Positions 1 through 5,819 of a stretch of DNA of 10,074 bases are shown here, piece after piece (within the stretch, counting starts at the first letter, position 1; the number at the start of each line of letters is the position of its first letter). Below the pieces are notes generated by a model. That model was not told the origin of the DNA and searched no databases. It worked only from the letters and a program-made list of their open reading frames with translations. Source of the DNA: Hyphomicrobiales bacterium (GTDB lineage Bacteria; Pseudomonadota; Alphaproteobacteria; Rhizobiales; Xanthobacteraceae). The position numbers and the translations under genes were made by a program. The DNA lies in assembly GCA_016210825.1 (NCBI GenBank), contig JACQTM010000057.1, positions 1 through 10,074 of the forward strand, read 5' to 3'.

Positions 1-263
1 AGGTTGAGCCGTGTTCCGACTTGCCATAGCTGGGCTGTTGTCAGCCGTAATGTCTCGGCGGCGGCGTCCACGGCAAACCAGCCGCGACCGTCGGCCATGC
101 CCGTCTCCACCACCGTCAGACAAATTCCAGCGCATGAAATTGATGCACCATATGTAATCGACGCGCGCGGATATGCGCAGCCAATGCGAACGCGGCGCAA
201 TCCTTCGCCGCGATCATCGACCGCGATGACCTCACCTATGTCGGTAACAATGCCGGTGAACAT
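1..263 (-). CDS. ribE: Riboflavin synthase alpha chain, N-terminal part (cut by window edge)
   Basis: Riboflavin synthase converts two molecules of 6,7-dimethyl-8-ribityllumazine into riboflavin plus a pyrimidinedione, the last step of riboflavin synthesis in the cytosol. I translated the minus strand by hand from the ATG at 263-261. It begins MFTGIVTDIGEV, the highly conserved start of the family, and reaches an RLN followed by a partial Leu codon at the edge, matching the conserved motif near the end of the first beta-barrel domain. Only 87 of the roughly 200 usual residues are visible, so the second barrel is unseen. The start lies one base after the ribD stop codon and has no strong ribosome binding site, which suggests translational coupling to ribD. 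Some databases call this gene ribC. The identification is firm from sequence. Confidence 0.93.
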   Translation of the reverse strand, partial: MFTGIVTDIGEVIAVDDRGEGLRRVRIGCAYPRASITYGASISCAGICLTVVETGMADGRGWFAVDAAAETLRLTTAQLWQVGTRLN

Positions 264-264
264 C

Positions 265-1404
265 CTAGACCCGCTCGAATAATTCCACTTGATCCGCCCC
301 AATCGGTTCGACCCCAAGCGATTTCAAGCTCGGCGATCGCGTCAGAGCCGTCAGCGGCATTCCGTTCAGTGCATCGAGGCCATCGGCGCCGATTTTGTCC
401 GAACCACGGAATAGGACTGCTTCGTCCACGAGATCTGCTCGGAGAAAAGCCGCGGAAACGCGCGGTCCTGCCTCGACCATGACCCGCGTGATGCCCCTAT
501 CGCCAAGGAGCTGCATTACCACCCGCAAATCCAGGCCATCCTCACCTGTACGGATACGCATGACTTCCACCCCACTTGCCCGTAATGCCTGCTCCGCCAT
601 AGCGGGTGCCGTCACAGACGTGATCACCCATAGCGGGATTTTGCGGGCCATCATGGCCAGTTGGCTGCTGACTGGCAGCTTCAAACCGCTATCGAGGACG
701 ACACGTACTGGGGAGCGGTTTATCATGCCATTCAACCGGCAATTGAGTTTTGGATCGTCTGCATGCACGGTTCCGATGCCTGTTAGTACCGCGTCGTTCA
801 TTGCGCGCATGAGTTGCACCCTTTCGCGCGCTGCTTCGCCGGTAATCATGGCTGGTCGGTGGCCGGCGAGCCCTGCCTTGCCGTCGGCCGAGACCGCGAG
901 CTTGAGCGTCACGTGGGGACGCCCGTCGCGCATCCGGCGAATGTGACCGGCATGAGCGCGGCGGGCTTCATCCGCGCCCACCCCGACATCGACGACGATC
1001 CCCCGTTCCGCCATGCGCCAGTGGCCGGCACCTGCGACGCTCGGGTTAGGATCAACCAGTGCTGAGACAACTCGCGAAATACCGGCCGCGATCACCGTAT
1101 CGGCGCAGGGCGGCGTTTTGCCGTGATGCGAACATGGCTCGAGGGTTACGTAGAGCGTTCCGCCGCGAGCAAATTGTCCGGCGCGCCGTAATGCCTCTGT
1201 TTCCGCGTGTGGACGCCCTCCGGGCTGTGTCCAACCCCTTCCGACAATCTGCGTGTGGTTACCCGCCGTTGCGACAACCACCGCGCCAACCGCTGGGTTG
1301 GGCCACGATCGACCGAGACCACGACGGCCAAGTTCCAGCGCGAGCGCCATAAATCGGGCGTCCTCGGCCCCTGGCGCATTGGCCACCGGAACTAAGGAAC
1401 TCAT
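265..1404 (-). CDS. ribD: Bifunctional diaminohydroxyphosphoribosylaminopyrimidine deaminase / 5-amino-6-(5-phosphoribosylamino)uracil reductase
   Basis: RibD carries out the second and third steps of riboflavin synthesis after GTP cyclohydrolase II: deamination of the pyrimidine, then NADPH-dependent reduction of the ribose side chain. The N-terminal domain (about residues 12-155) is a zinc cytidine-deaminase fold with HAE at 66-68 and the PC...GKTPPC signature, giving zinc ligands His66, Cys91 and Cys100 and the catalytic Glu68. The C-terminal reductase domain (about 163-375) shows KLAVSADGK at 168-176, GIGTVHADDP at 209-218 and the late VEAGPRV motif. The length of 379 residues is normal for the family. 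The start overlaps the nrdR stop as ATGA, and ribE follows one base after the stop, so the three genes are almost certainly co-transcribed. No FMN riboswitch is seen in front of it, as expected for an internal operon gene. No key residue is missing. Confidence 0.96.
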   Translation of the reverse strand: MSSLVPVANAPGAEDARFMALALELGRRGLGRSWPNPAVGAVVVATAGNHTQIVGRGWTQPGGRPHAETEALRRAGQFARGGTLYVTLEPCSHHGKTPPCADTVIAAGISRVVSALVDPNPSVAGAGHWRMAERGIVVDVGVGADEARRAHAGHIRRMRDGRPHVTLKLAVSADGKAGLAGHRPAMITGEAARERVQLMRAMNDAVLTGIGTVHADDPKLNCRLNGMINRSPVRVVLDSGLKLPVSSQLAMMARKIPLWVITSVTAPAMAEQALRASGVEVMRIRTGEDGLDLRVVMQLLGDRGITRVMVEAGPRVSAAFLRADLVDEAVLFRGSDKIGADGLDALNGMPLTALTRSPSLKSLGVEPIGADQVELFERV

Positions 1405-1883
1405 TTTCGTCCAGCAGAGGCTTTTTCGTCCTCGTCGCTCGACAATTCGGCCAGCGCCGCTTCGAAATCCTTTGGCTCGCGGAAGTTGCGATAAACCGAG
1501 GCAAAACGGACATAAGCAACATCGTCGAGGCCGCGCAGATGCTCCATGACGGTCTCGCCGATGGCTTCGGAGGAGACCTCGTTCTCGCCCAAGCTTTCCA
1601 ATTCGCGAACGATCTTGGATACCACTTGCTCGATGCGCTCAGGCTCAACCGGCCGTTTGCGTAGCGCGATTTGCACCGAACGCAGCAGCTTGTCGCGGTC
1701 AAATGGTACGCGGCGGCCGTTGCGCTTGATCACGACCAGCTCGCGCAGCTGTACCCGCTCGAAAGTGGTGAAACGGAAATTGCAAGTCAGACAGACGCGG
1801 CGGCGGCGGATCGCGGCGGAATCCTCGGTTGGTCGTGAATCCTTGACCTGAGTATCGAGGCTTCCGCAGCTCGGGCAACGCAT
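1401..1883 (-). CDS. nrdR: NrdR, zinc-ribbon/ATP-cone repressor of ribonucleotide reductase genes
   Basis: NrdR senses ATP/dATP and represses nrd (ribonucleotide reductase) operons by binding NrdR boxes. The 160-residue protein opens with MRCPSCGS and has four zinc-ribbon cysteines at residues 3, 6, 31 and 34, followed by the RRRRVCLTC and RFTTFERV motifs typical of the family. An ATP-cone domain runs from about residue 48 (VVIKRNGRRVPFD) to 138, ending in the VYRNF motif. The start is supported by AGGA about nine bases upstream, which lies inside the last codons of glyA; only five bases separate the glyA stop from this ATG. Its end overlaps ribD by four bases. glyA-nrdR-ribD is a common order in alphaproteobacteria. 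I saw no clear pair of NrdR boxes in the window, so its targets lie elsewhere. The Asp/Glu-rich C-terminal tail is ordinary variation. Confidence 0.97.
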   Translation of the reverse strand: MRCPSCGSLDTQVKDSRPTEDSAAIRRRRVCLTCNFRFTTFERVQLRELVVIKRNGRRVPFDRDKLLRSVQIALRKRPVEPERIEQVVSKIVRELESLGENEVSSEAIGETVMEHLRGLDDVAYVRFASVYRNFREPKDFEAALAELSSDEDEKASAGRK

Positions 1884-1888
1884 ATCCC

Positions 1889-3199
1889 TCAGTCCTGATA
1901 GATTGGAAACCGGCTTGTAAGCGCCCTGGCGCGTTCCTTGACTGCTGCTTCCACCAACGGCGCCGATCCATCGGCTGATTGCGCAATCGCATTGAGAACC
2001 TCGGCAATCAGCAGGCCGACTTGGCGGAATTCGGCGATACCGAATCCACGCGTGGTACAGGCCGGAGTGCCGAGACGGATTCCAGATGTAACAAATGGCT
2101 TTTCCGGATCAAAGGGAATGCCATTCTTGTTGCAGGTAATGCCCGCGCGCACGAGTGCTTTTTCCGAGATATTTCCTTTGAGCCGCTTTGCCCGAAGGTC
2201 GACGAGCATCAAATGATTATCGGTGCCGCCTGAAATAATTTCGTAGCCGGACGCACGCAGTGTTTCAGCCAGCGCGCGCGCATTTTCGACAACGTTGCGA
2301 GCATAGACGCGAAATTCCGGCCGCAGCGCTTCGGCAAACGCGACCGCCTTGGCGGCGATGACATGCATGAGTGGACCGCCCTGCAGGCCGGGAAACACCG
2401 CTGAATTGATCTTCCTCGCCATTTCCTCGTCGTTGGTGAGAATTAGACCGCCACGCGGGCCGCGCAACGACTTGTGGGTTGTCGAGGTAACGACGTGGGC
2501 GTGCGGAAATGGCGAAGGATGCGAGCCGCCGGCAACAAGGCCAGCAAAATGCGCCATATCCACCATCAGCGTGGCGCTGACTTCGTCGGCAATCTCACGA
2601 AAACGTTTGAAATCCCAAATTCGTGAATAGGCGGTTCCACCAGCGATAATGAGCTTTGGTTTTGCGCGCCGCGCGATGCGCGCGACGTCGTCCATGTCGA
2701 CATGGTGGTCGTCGCGGCGCACGCCGTAAGGCGCGACCTTGAACCATTTGCCGGACATGTTAACCGGCGAGCCATGCGTCAGATGCCCACCTGCTGCAAG
2801 ATCGAGCCCCAGGAAGGTGTCCCCAGGGTTCATCAGCGCAAGAAACACGGCCTGGTTCATTTGGCTGCCGGAATTCGGCTGCACATTCGCGAAATGGCAG
2901 CCGAACAGCTTCTTTGCGCGATCGATTGCAAGCGTTTCGGCGATATCTACGAATTCACACCCGCCGTAGTAGCGTTTGCCCGGATAGCCCTCCGCGTACT
3001 TGTTGGTCATGACCGAGCCCTGGGCTTCGAGAACAGCGCGGCTGACGATGTTTTCCGAGGCGATGAGTTCGATTTCGTTACGCTGACGCGATAATTCGTG
3101 CTGGATTGCATCGGCAATCTCGGGATCGGCTTCTTTGAGCGTCGCTGTAAAGAAATCTTCAGCCTGCGACGGACGCGCGGAGCGGTCTGGTACCGACAT
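1889..3199 (-). CDS. glyA: Serine hydroxymethyltransferase
   Basis: GlyA is a cytosolic pyridoxal-phosphate enzyme that interconverts serine plus tetrahydrofolate with glycine plus 5,10-methylene-tetrahydrofolate, the main source of one-carbon units. The 436-residue length is typical. The PLP lysine is Lys243 in STTHKSLRGPRGG, and the cofactor-binding Asp214 and His217 lie in VDMAHFAGLVAGG. Other family blocks are IELIASEN (43-50), KYAEGYPGKRYYGG (67-80), NVQPNSGSQMNQAVF (105-119) and a late SGIRLGTPA. The start at 3199 is supported by GAGGG seven bases upstream. It appears to be the first gene of a glyA-nrdR-ribD-ribE transcript, although read-through from the small gene 139 bases upstream is possible. 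A small departure is AYSRIWDF where AYPR is common. The products connect: folate one-carbon units, nucleotide reduction control and flavin synthesis. Confidence 0.98.
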   Translation of the reverse strand: MSVPDRSARPSQAEDFFTATLKEADPEIADAIQHELSRQRNEIELIASENIVSRAVLEAQGSVMTNKYAEGYPGKRYYGGCEFVDIAETLAIDRAKKLFGCHFANVQPNSGSQMNQAVFLALMNPGDTFLGLDLAAGGHLTHGSPVNMSGKWFKVAPYGVRRDDHHVDMDDVARIARRAKPKLIIAGGTAYSRIWDFKRFREIADEVSATLMVDMAHFAGLVAGGSHPSPFPHAHVVTSTTHKSLRGPRGGLILTNDEEMARKINSAVFPGLQGGPLMHVIAAKAVAFAEALRPEFRVYARNVVENARALAETLRASGYEIISGGTDNHLMLVDLRAKRLKGNISEKALVRAGITCNKNGIPFDPEKPFVTSGIRLGTPACTTRGFGIAEFRQVGLLIAEVLNAIAQSADGSAPLVEAAVKERARALTSRFPIYQD

Positions 3200-3275
3200 C
3201 GTTTTCCCTCATTCCCGACTCGCCAGGCGCGAACCCAGATCGCGCGAAAAAGCAAGCAAGTTTCACATGTAACGG

Positions 3276-3290
3276 GCGATAGCATATCGC
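3276..3290. promoter_or_regulatory. Inverted repeat upstream of glyA (possible operator)
   Basis: The 139-base gap between the small DUF6898-like gene and glyA (3200-3338) holds a perfect 6-bp inverted repeat with a 3-base centre, GCGATA-GCA-TATCGC, about 77-91 bases before the glyA ATG. It could be an operator or chance in GC-rich DNA. I could not pick a convincing -35/-10 pair or a riboswitch in this gap. A run of T on the minus strand near 3247-3251 has no stem in front of it and so is not a terminator. Function is not established. Confidence 0.25.
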
Positions 3291-3338
3291 GCCGCGACCG
3301 CCAAGCGTTGCGGTGCGATGGTCTTATCCCCGCAATAT

Positions 3339-3548
3339 CTAGCGATCCGTCACTGCCGCGAGGCGCGATTTCAGCTTGTTCGTTGCAAGTTGGACGAGGT
3401 CGGCGCGAGCGGCGTTGGCAGGGCCCATGACCGTAACTTCGAGCCCGGTGACCGCATCAATTGCCGCGACCCGCACCGCAGAACCGATAATGGTGAACTC
3501 GAACAGCACTTCGCGCTGTTCAGGCGCTGACGTTTGGTCTTTCGTCAT
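3339..3548 (-). CDS. Small conserved protein of unknown function (DUF6898-like)
   Basis: This 69-residue protein has no signal peptide or membrane segment. Its core (about residues 13-50) reads as alternating beta strands, EVLFEFTIIGSAVRVAAID, then a TGLEVTVMGP turn, followed by a short helix rich in Ala and Leu with LATNKLKSRLA. It resembles the short alphaproteobacterial proteins I know as DUF6898, commonly found just upstream of glyA; that family assignment is from memory. The ATG overlaps the stop of the L,D-transpeptidase gene as ATGA, a sign of coupled translation and a real gene, and the stop lies 139 bases before glyA. No catalytic or metal-binding motif is visible. The coupling suggests a role linked to the transpeptidase or simply a conserved operon position; I cannot assign a function. 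The short length and lack of cysteines argue against an enzyme of a known class. Confidence 0.8.
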   Translation of the reverse strand: MTKDQTSAPEQREVLFEFTIIGSAVRVAAIDAVTGLEVTVMGPANAARADLVQLATNKLKSRLAAVTDR

Positions 3549-4840
3549 CCACGTGTCGTTGTTGCGACCGAACCGAGCCCATCACGGTCGTAGATATCGT
3601 CACGGAACTGCACCACGCCGTCCGGCGTCGCCCACGCCGTGACGTAAACCCAATAAAGTGGCACCGGCTTCGCGAGGCGCACATCCTTGCGGTCGCCCGA
3701 ACGGATCACCCGATCAATCTCCTGCCGCGGCCAGCCAGGCGTCTCGCTGAGCAGCCAGGCGACCAATTCGCGTACGTTTTGGATGCGCACGCAGCCAGAC
3801 GAATGAAAACGGAAGTCTTCGCCGAATAAGTTCTTGAACGGCGTATCGTGCATATAGACGCCGTGCGGGCTCGGAAAATTGATGCGGATCGAGCCGAGCG
3901 AATTGAAATCACCGGGATCCTGCTTGAACTGATAGTGGACGGCTTCGTCCGAATACCAGTTGATCTGGGCTGGAGCCAATTCATTGCCACGCGGATCGAA
4001 GATACGAATGCGGTTTTTGGTGAGGTAATCCGGCTCGGTCTGCATTTTTGGGATTAGGTCTTTGCGTACGATCGAGACCGGTACAGTCCAAAACGGATTG
4101 AAATTGACTTCGACGATACGGCTCTGAATGTCAGGCGATGGCCGGTCACGCTTGCCCACGACGCCGGTATGCCGTGAAACGGCAAAGCCGTTCTCGATGG
4201 CCTCGATTTGCGCCGCCGGCACATTGCAAACGACAAAGCGATTGCCGAGATTGCCGCCGAGGCTACGTAGGCGCACGACATTGGTACGCAACTGGTTGAG
4301 CCGCACCGGCGCCGGAATATTGAGCGCATTAAAGGTCTGCTCGCGCACGATCCCGTCTACGGTGACGCCGTGCCGCGCCTGGAAGCGCCGCACGCCTGCC
4401 TCTACGTAAGAATCGAATACGTCAGAAACGCCCGCATTGACGTCAAGGTCGCCGCCCGCCATCAGCCGCCTGCGCAAGGGCACGACGCTCGGATGACGAT
4501 TACCGAGCCGCAGGCGGTCGCTGGGCGGTACCGCAGGCCAGCCGCCGCGGGACACGATCGCATCGTATTGCGGGATAATCTGCTCGGTCATCTGCGCAGT
4601 CTGTGGTGATAGCGTCGGCCAAGATGCTTTGGGCATCTTGATCGTGCGCGAGGCTGCGTCGAATTCCTGGCCGAAATCAGTGCGCTGGTTCTGATCGATC
4701 AGCGTCTGCAATGCACCATCCTGTGCGGCGGCGCGGGCAGCCATGACCAATCCACCAAGACCTGTGGCGCCGCGCGCGAGGTAACACAGCACGCCGCGCC
4801 GGTTTAGCCGGCGGTTAAATGAAAAACATTCGTTTGTCAT
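3545..4840 (-). CDS. ldtP: Exported L,D-transpeptidase, YcbB-like with peptidoglycan-binding domain
   Basis: This periplasmic enzyme cross-links peptidoglycan stems (3-3 links) or attaches partners through a catalytic cysteine. I chose the ATG at 4840 (431 residues); the frame also opens at TTG 4891 but neither start has a strong ribosome binding site, and the ATG places the signal peptide at the very N-terminus. Residues 10-40 form an export signal with twin arginines (LNRRGVL), a hydrophobic stretch and Ala-rich cleavage region, so Tat export is possible. A peptidoglycan-binding domain follows at about 115-175 (VEAGVRRFQARHGVTVDG). The YkuD catalytic domain covers about 200-370, with HGVYMHDTP and HSSGCVRIQN; His331 and Cys350 are the expected catalytic pair. 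It lies downstream of an LdtR-like MarR gene, as ldtP does in Liberibacter and rhizobia. The symbol rests on that context and family resemblance. Confidence 0.9.
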   Translation of the reverse strand: MTNECFSFNRRLNRRGVLCYLARGATGLGGLVMAARAAAQDGALQTLIDQNQRTDFGQEFDAASRTIKMPKASWPTLSPQTAQMTEQIIPQYDAIVSRGGWPAVPPSDRLRLGNRHPSVVPLRRRLMAGGDLDVNAGVSDVFDSYVEAGVRRFQARHGVTVDGIVREQTFNALNIPAPVRLNQLRTNVVRLRSLGGNLGNRFVVCNVPAAQIEAIENGFAVSRHTGVVGKRDRPSPDIQSRIVEVNFNPFWTVPVSIVRKDLIPKMQTEPDYLTKNRIRIFDPRGNELAPAQINWYSDEAVHYQFKQDPGDFNSLGSIRINFPSPHGVYMHDTPFKNLFGEDFRFHSSGCVRIQNVRELVAWLLSETPGWPRQEIDRVIRSGDRKDVRLAKPVPLYWVYVTAWATPDGVVQFRDDIYDRDGLGSVATTTRG

Positions 4841-4922
4841 GCGCGACTCGTTGCCAGCGGACGAATTTGACTGCTGTTCGTGAAAAAGCAACGGTCATTT
4901 ACGTGCCGCCGTAAGGGCCTCA

Positions 4923-4928
4923 CTTATA
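4923..4928 (-). promoter_or_regulatory. Candidate -10 box of the L,D-transpeptidase promoter
   Basis: On the minus strand the hexamer TATAAG lies about 83 bases before the chosen ATG and 32 before the alternative TTG. The sequence 17 or 18 bases upstream (GAGTGA or TGAGTG) is a poor -35 box, and this is where the inverted repeat at 4943-4959 sits. A weak -35 covered by an operator is typical of activator-dependent promoters. This was assigned by eye only; no transcription start is known. Confidence 0.35.
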
Positions 4929-4942
4929 GGGAGCACGCAACG

Positions 4943-4959
4943 CTTTCACTCACTGAAAG
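4943..4959. promoter_or_regulatory. 17-bp inverted repeat, candidate LdtR operator for the L,D-transpeptidase gene
   Basis: CTTTCA-CTCAC-TGAAAG is a perfect 6-bp inverted repeat with a 5-base centre, between the terminator of the MarR gene and the L,D-transpeptidase start. Size and symmetry fit a MarR dimer site. It is centred on 4951, about 25 bases upstream of the middle of the candidate -10 box, so it would overlap the -35 position. LdtR of Candidatus Liberibacter asiaticus is known to activate ldtP; that this repeat is its site here is inference. Confidence 0.45.
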
Positions 4960-5004
4960 TCTATGATCTTCCCTTGGCGAACATATGTCGGGCAGAATAA
5001 ATAA

Positions 5005-5030
5005 AAAGCCCCGGCACGAACCGGGGCTTT
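5005..5030 (-). terminator. Rho-independent terminator of the MarR (LdtR-like) gene
   Basis: A perfect 10-bp stem, AAAGCCCCGG / CCGGGGCTTT, encloses a 6-base loop. On the minus strand it is followed by a T-rich run (TTTTTATTTATT), the classic form of an intrinsic terminator, and it lies 32 bases past the stop of the MarR gene. On the plus strand the stem is followed by CAAGG, so it does not look bidirectional. It separates the regulator transcript from the L,D-transpeptidase promoter. Confidence 0.92.
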
Positions 5031-5062
5031 CAAGGACTGGCACAGAAGTAGTACGAAAGGAA

Positions 5063-5575
5063 TTAAAGGCGATAGAGGATCTGGTCGGTCCAGAAGCGTT
5101 CGAGCCGATGCAGTGACTTGTTCAGCGTACTGAACTCGTCGGAACTGATACCGCCGACCTGTTCCACCGTACGCACATGTTTCTGATAGAGCGCATCGAC
5201 GACGTTGCGAACCTCGCGCCCCTTCTCGGTTAACTTGATGCGCACCGAGCGGCGATCGACACGCGAGCGCTGATGATCAAGAAAGCCCATCTCGACGAGT
5301 TTCTTAAGATTATAGGAGACGTTGGAACCGAGATAGTAACCGCGCGTGCGCAACTCGCCAGCGGTCAGCTCCTTATCACCGATATTGTACAGCAGCAGCG
5401 CCTGTACCGAATTGATATCGGCACGGCCGCGGCGATCGAACTCATCTTTGATGACGTCGAGCAGGCGGCGATGCAGCCGCTCGACCAAGGTCAACGCTTC
5501 GAGATAAAGCGGCTGGATGTGGTCGAAACGTGCGCCATGCTCGGCGGATTCGACCGTCTTGGCAACGGCTTTCAT
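5063..5575 (-). CDS. ldtR: MarR-family transcriptional regulator, LdtR-like
   Basis: This 170-residue protein is a winged helix-turn-helix regulator. The dimerisation helices lie at about 18-50 and 123-168. The HTH and recognition helix lie at 68-99 (ELTAGELRTRGYYLGSNVSY, then LKKLVEMGFL), and the wing at 100-120 contains SRVDRRSVRIKLTEKG, the D-R-R-S pattern of MarR proteins. The ELRTRGYYLGSNVSYNLKKL block is characteristic of the LdtR group of Hyphomicrobiales, named from Candidatus Liberibacter asiaticus, where it activates the L,D-transpeptidase gene ldtP and affects osmotic stress tolerance. AGGAAGG eight bases before the ATG supports the start. The gene stands alone between its own terminator and a 244-base upstream gap containing palindromes, which may be sites for autoregulation. 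The neighbour on the downstream side is the expected target. The orthology call is from recognition, not a search. Confidence 0.9.
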   Translation of the reverse strand: MKAVAKTVESAEHGARFDHIQPLYLEALTLVERLHRRLLDVIKDEFDRRGRADINSVQALLLYNIGDKELTAGELRTRGYYLGSNVSYNLKKLVEMGFLDHQRSRVDRRSVRIKLTEKGREVRNVVDALYQKHVRTVEQVGGISSDEFSTLNKSLHRLERFWTDQILYRL

Positions 5576-5702
5576 GACTGACGCCTTCCTGGTTCTTGTA
5601 CTTACGCTTGGCCGGGGCCCTGTTTCCCCGTTTCCAACGCGCGACCATACAATCGATCGCTGAAGATCGGCTTAAATTGTAGAATAAAGATTAGGTTTAT
5701 GC

Positions 5703-5725
5703 GGCAGGGTGAATCATTCACTGCC
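5703..5725. promoter_or_regulatory. Imperfect 23-bp palindrome upstream of the MarR gene
   Basis: The gap 5576-5819 is AT-rich compared with its surroundings. At 5709-5721 GTGAAT-C-ATTCAC is a perfect 13-bp palindrome. Flanking GGCAG (5703-5707) and CTGCC (5721-5725) can extend it into a 23-bp structure around TGAAT-C-ATTCA with two bulged G. It is 128-150 bases before the MarR start, suitable for an upstream operator. It shares the word TTCACT with the repeat at 4943-4959. It has no T-tract, so it is unlikely to be the terminator of the dehydrogenase gene. Confidence 0.35.
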
Positions 5726-5747
5726 ATTCAAATGCGATCGTTTGGGT

Positions 5748-5761
5748 TGAGAAATTTTTCA
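5748..5761. promoter_or_regulatory. Second palindrome upstream of the MarR gene
   Basis: TGAGAAATTTTTCA is a 14-bp palindrome with one mismatched pair, 39 bases from the centre of the repeat at 5709-5721. The AT-rich setting makes chance symmetry plausible. It could be an operator for the MarR gene or a remnant of the 3' region of the dehydrogenase gene. I could not name a clear -35/-10 pair for the MarR gene in this gap. Confidence 0.2.
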
Positions 5762-5819
5762 CCTTGTTGGCTCGCGATACGATTTAGGTCATTGTTCACC
5801 AGATGCGACCGCGCAGATT

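Noticed and set aside
395..946. Plus-strand open frame of 183 codons
   Set aside because: It is antisense to ribD, whose motifs are complete. Its own translation is rich in Arg, Ser and Thr without recognisable motifs, a typical shadow in GC-rich DNA.
3200..3338. Possible glycine or other riboswitch before glyA
   Set aside because: I could not find a conserved aptamer core or a terminator-like stem with a T-run in the 139 bases; only a short inverted repeat is visible.
5005..5030. Terminator stem read as bidirectional
   Set aside because: Only the minus-strand side is followed by a T-run; the plus side continues with CAAGG and no plus-strand gene ends here.
5442..5648. Minus-strand frame overlapping the start of the MarR gene
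   Set aside because: Different frame, composition rich in Arg and Lys, and the MarR start has its own good ribosome site, so this is a shadow.
5703..5725. Palindrome as terminator of the 3-hydroxyisobutyrate dehydrogenase gene
   Set aside because: There is no T-run after it on the minus strand and it is about 95 bases past the stop, so an operator is the better reading.
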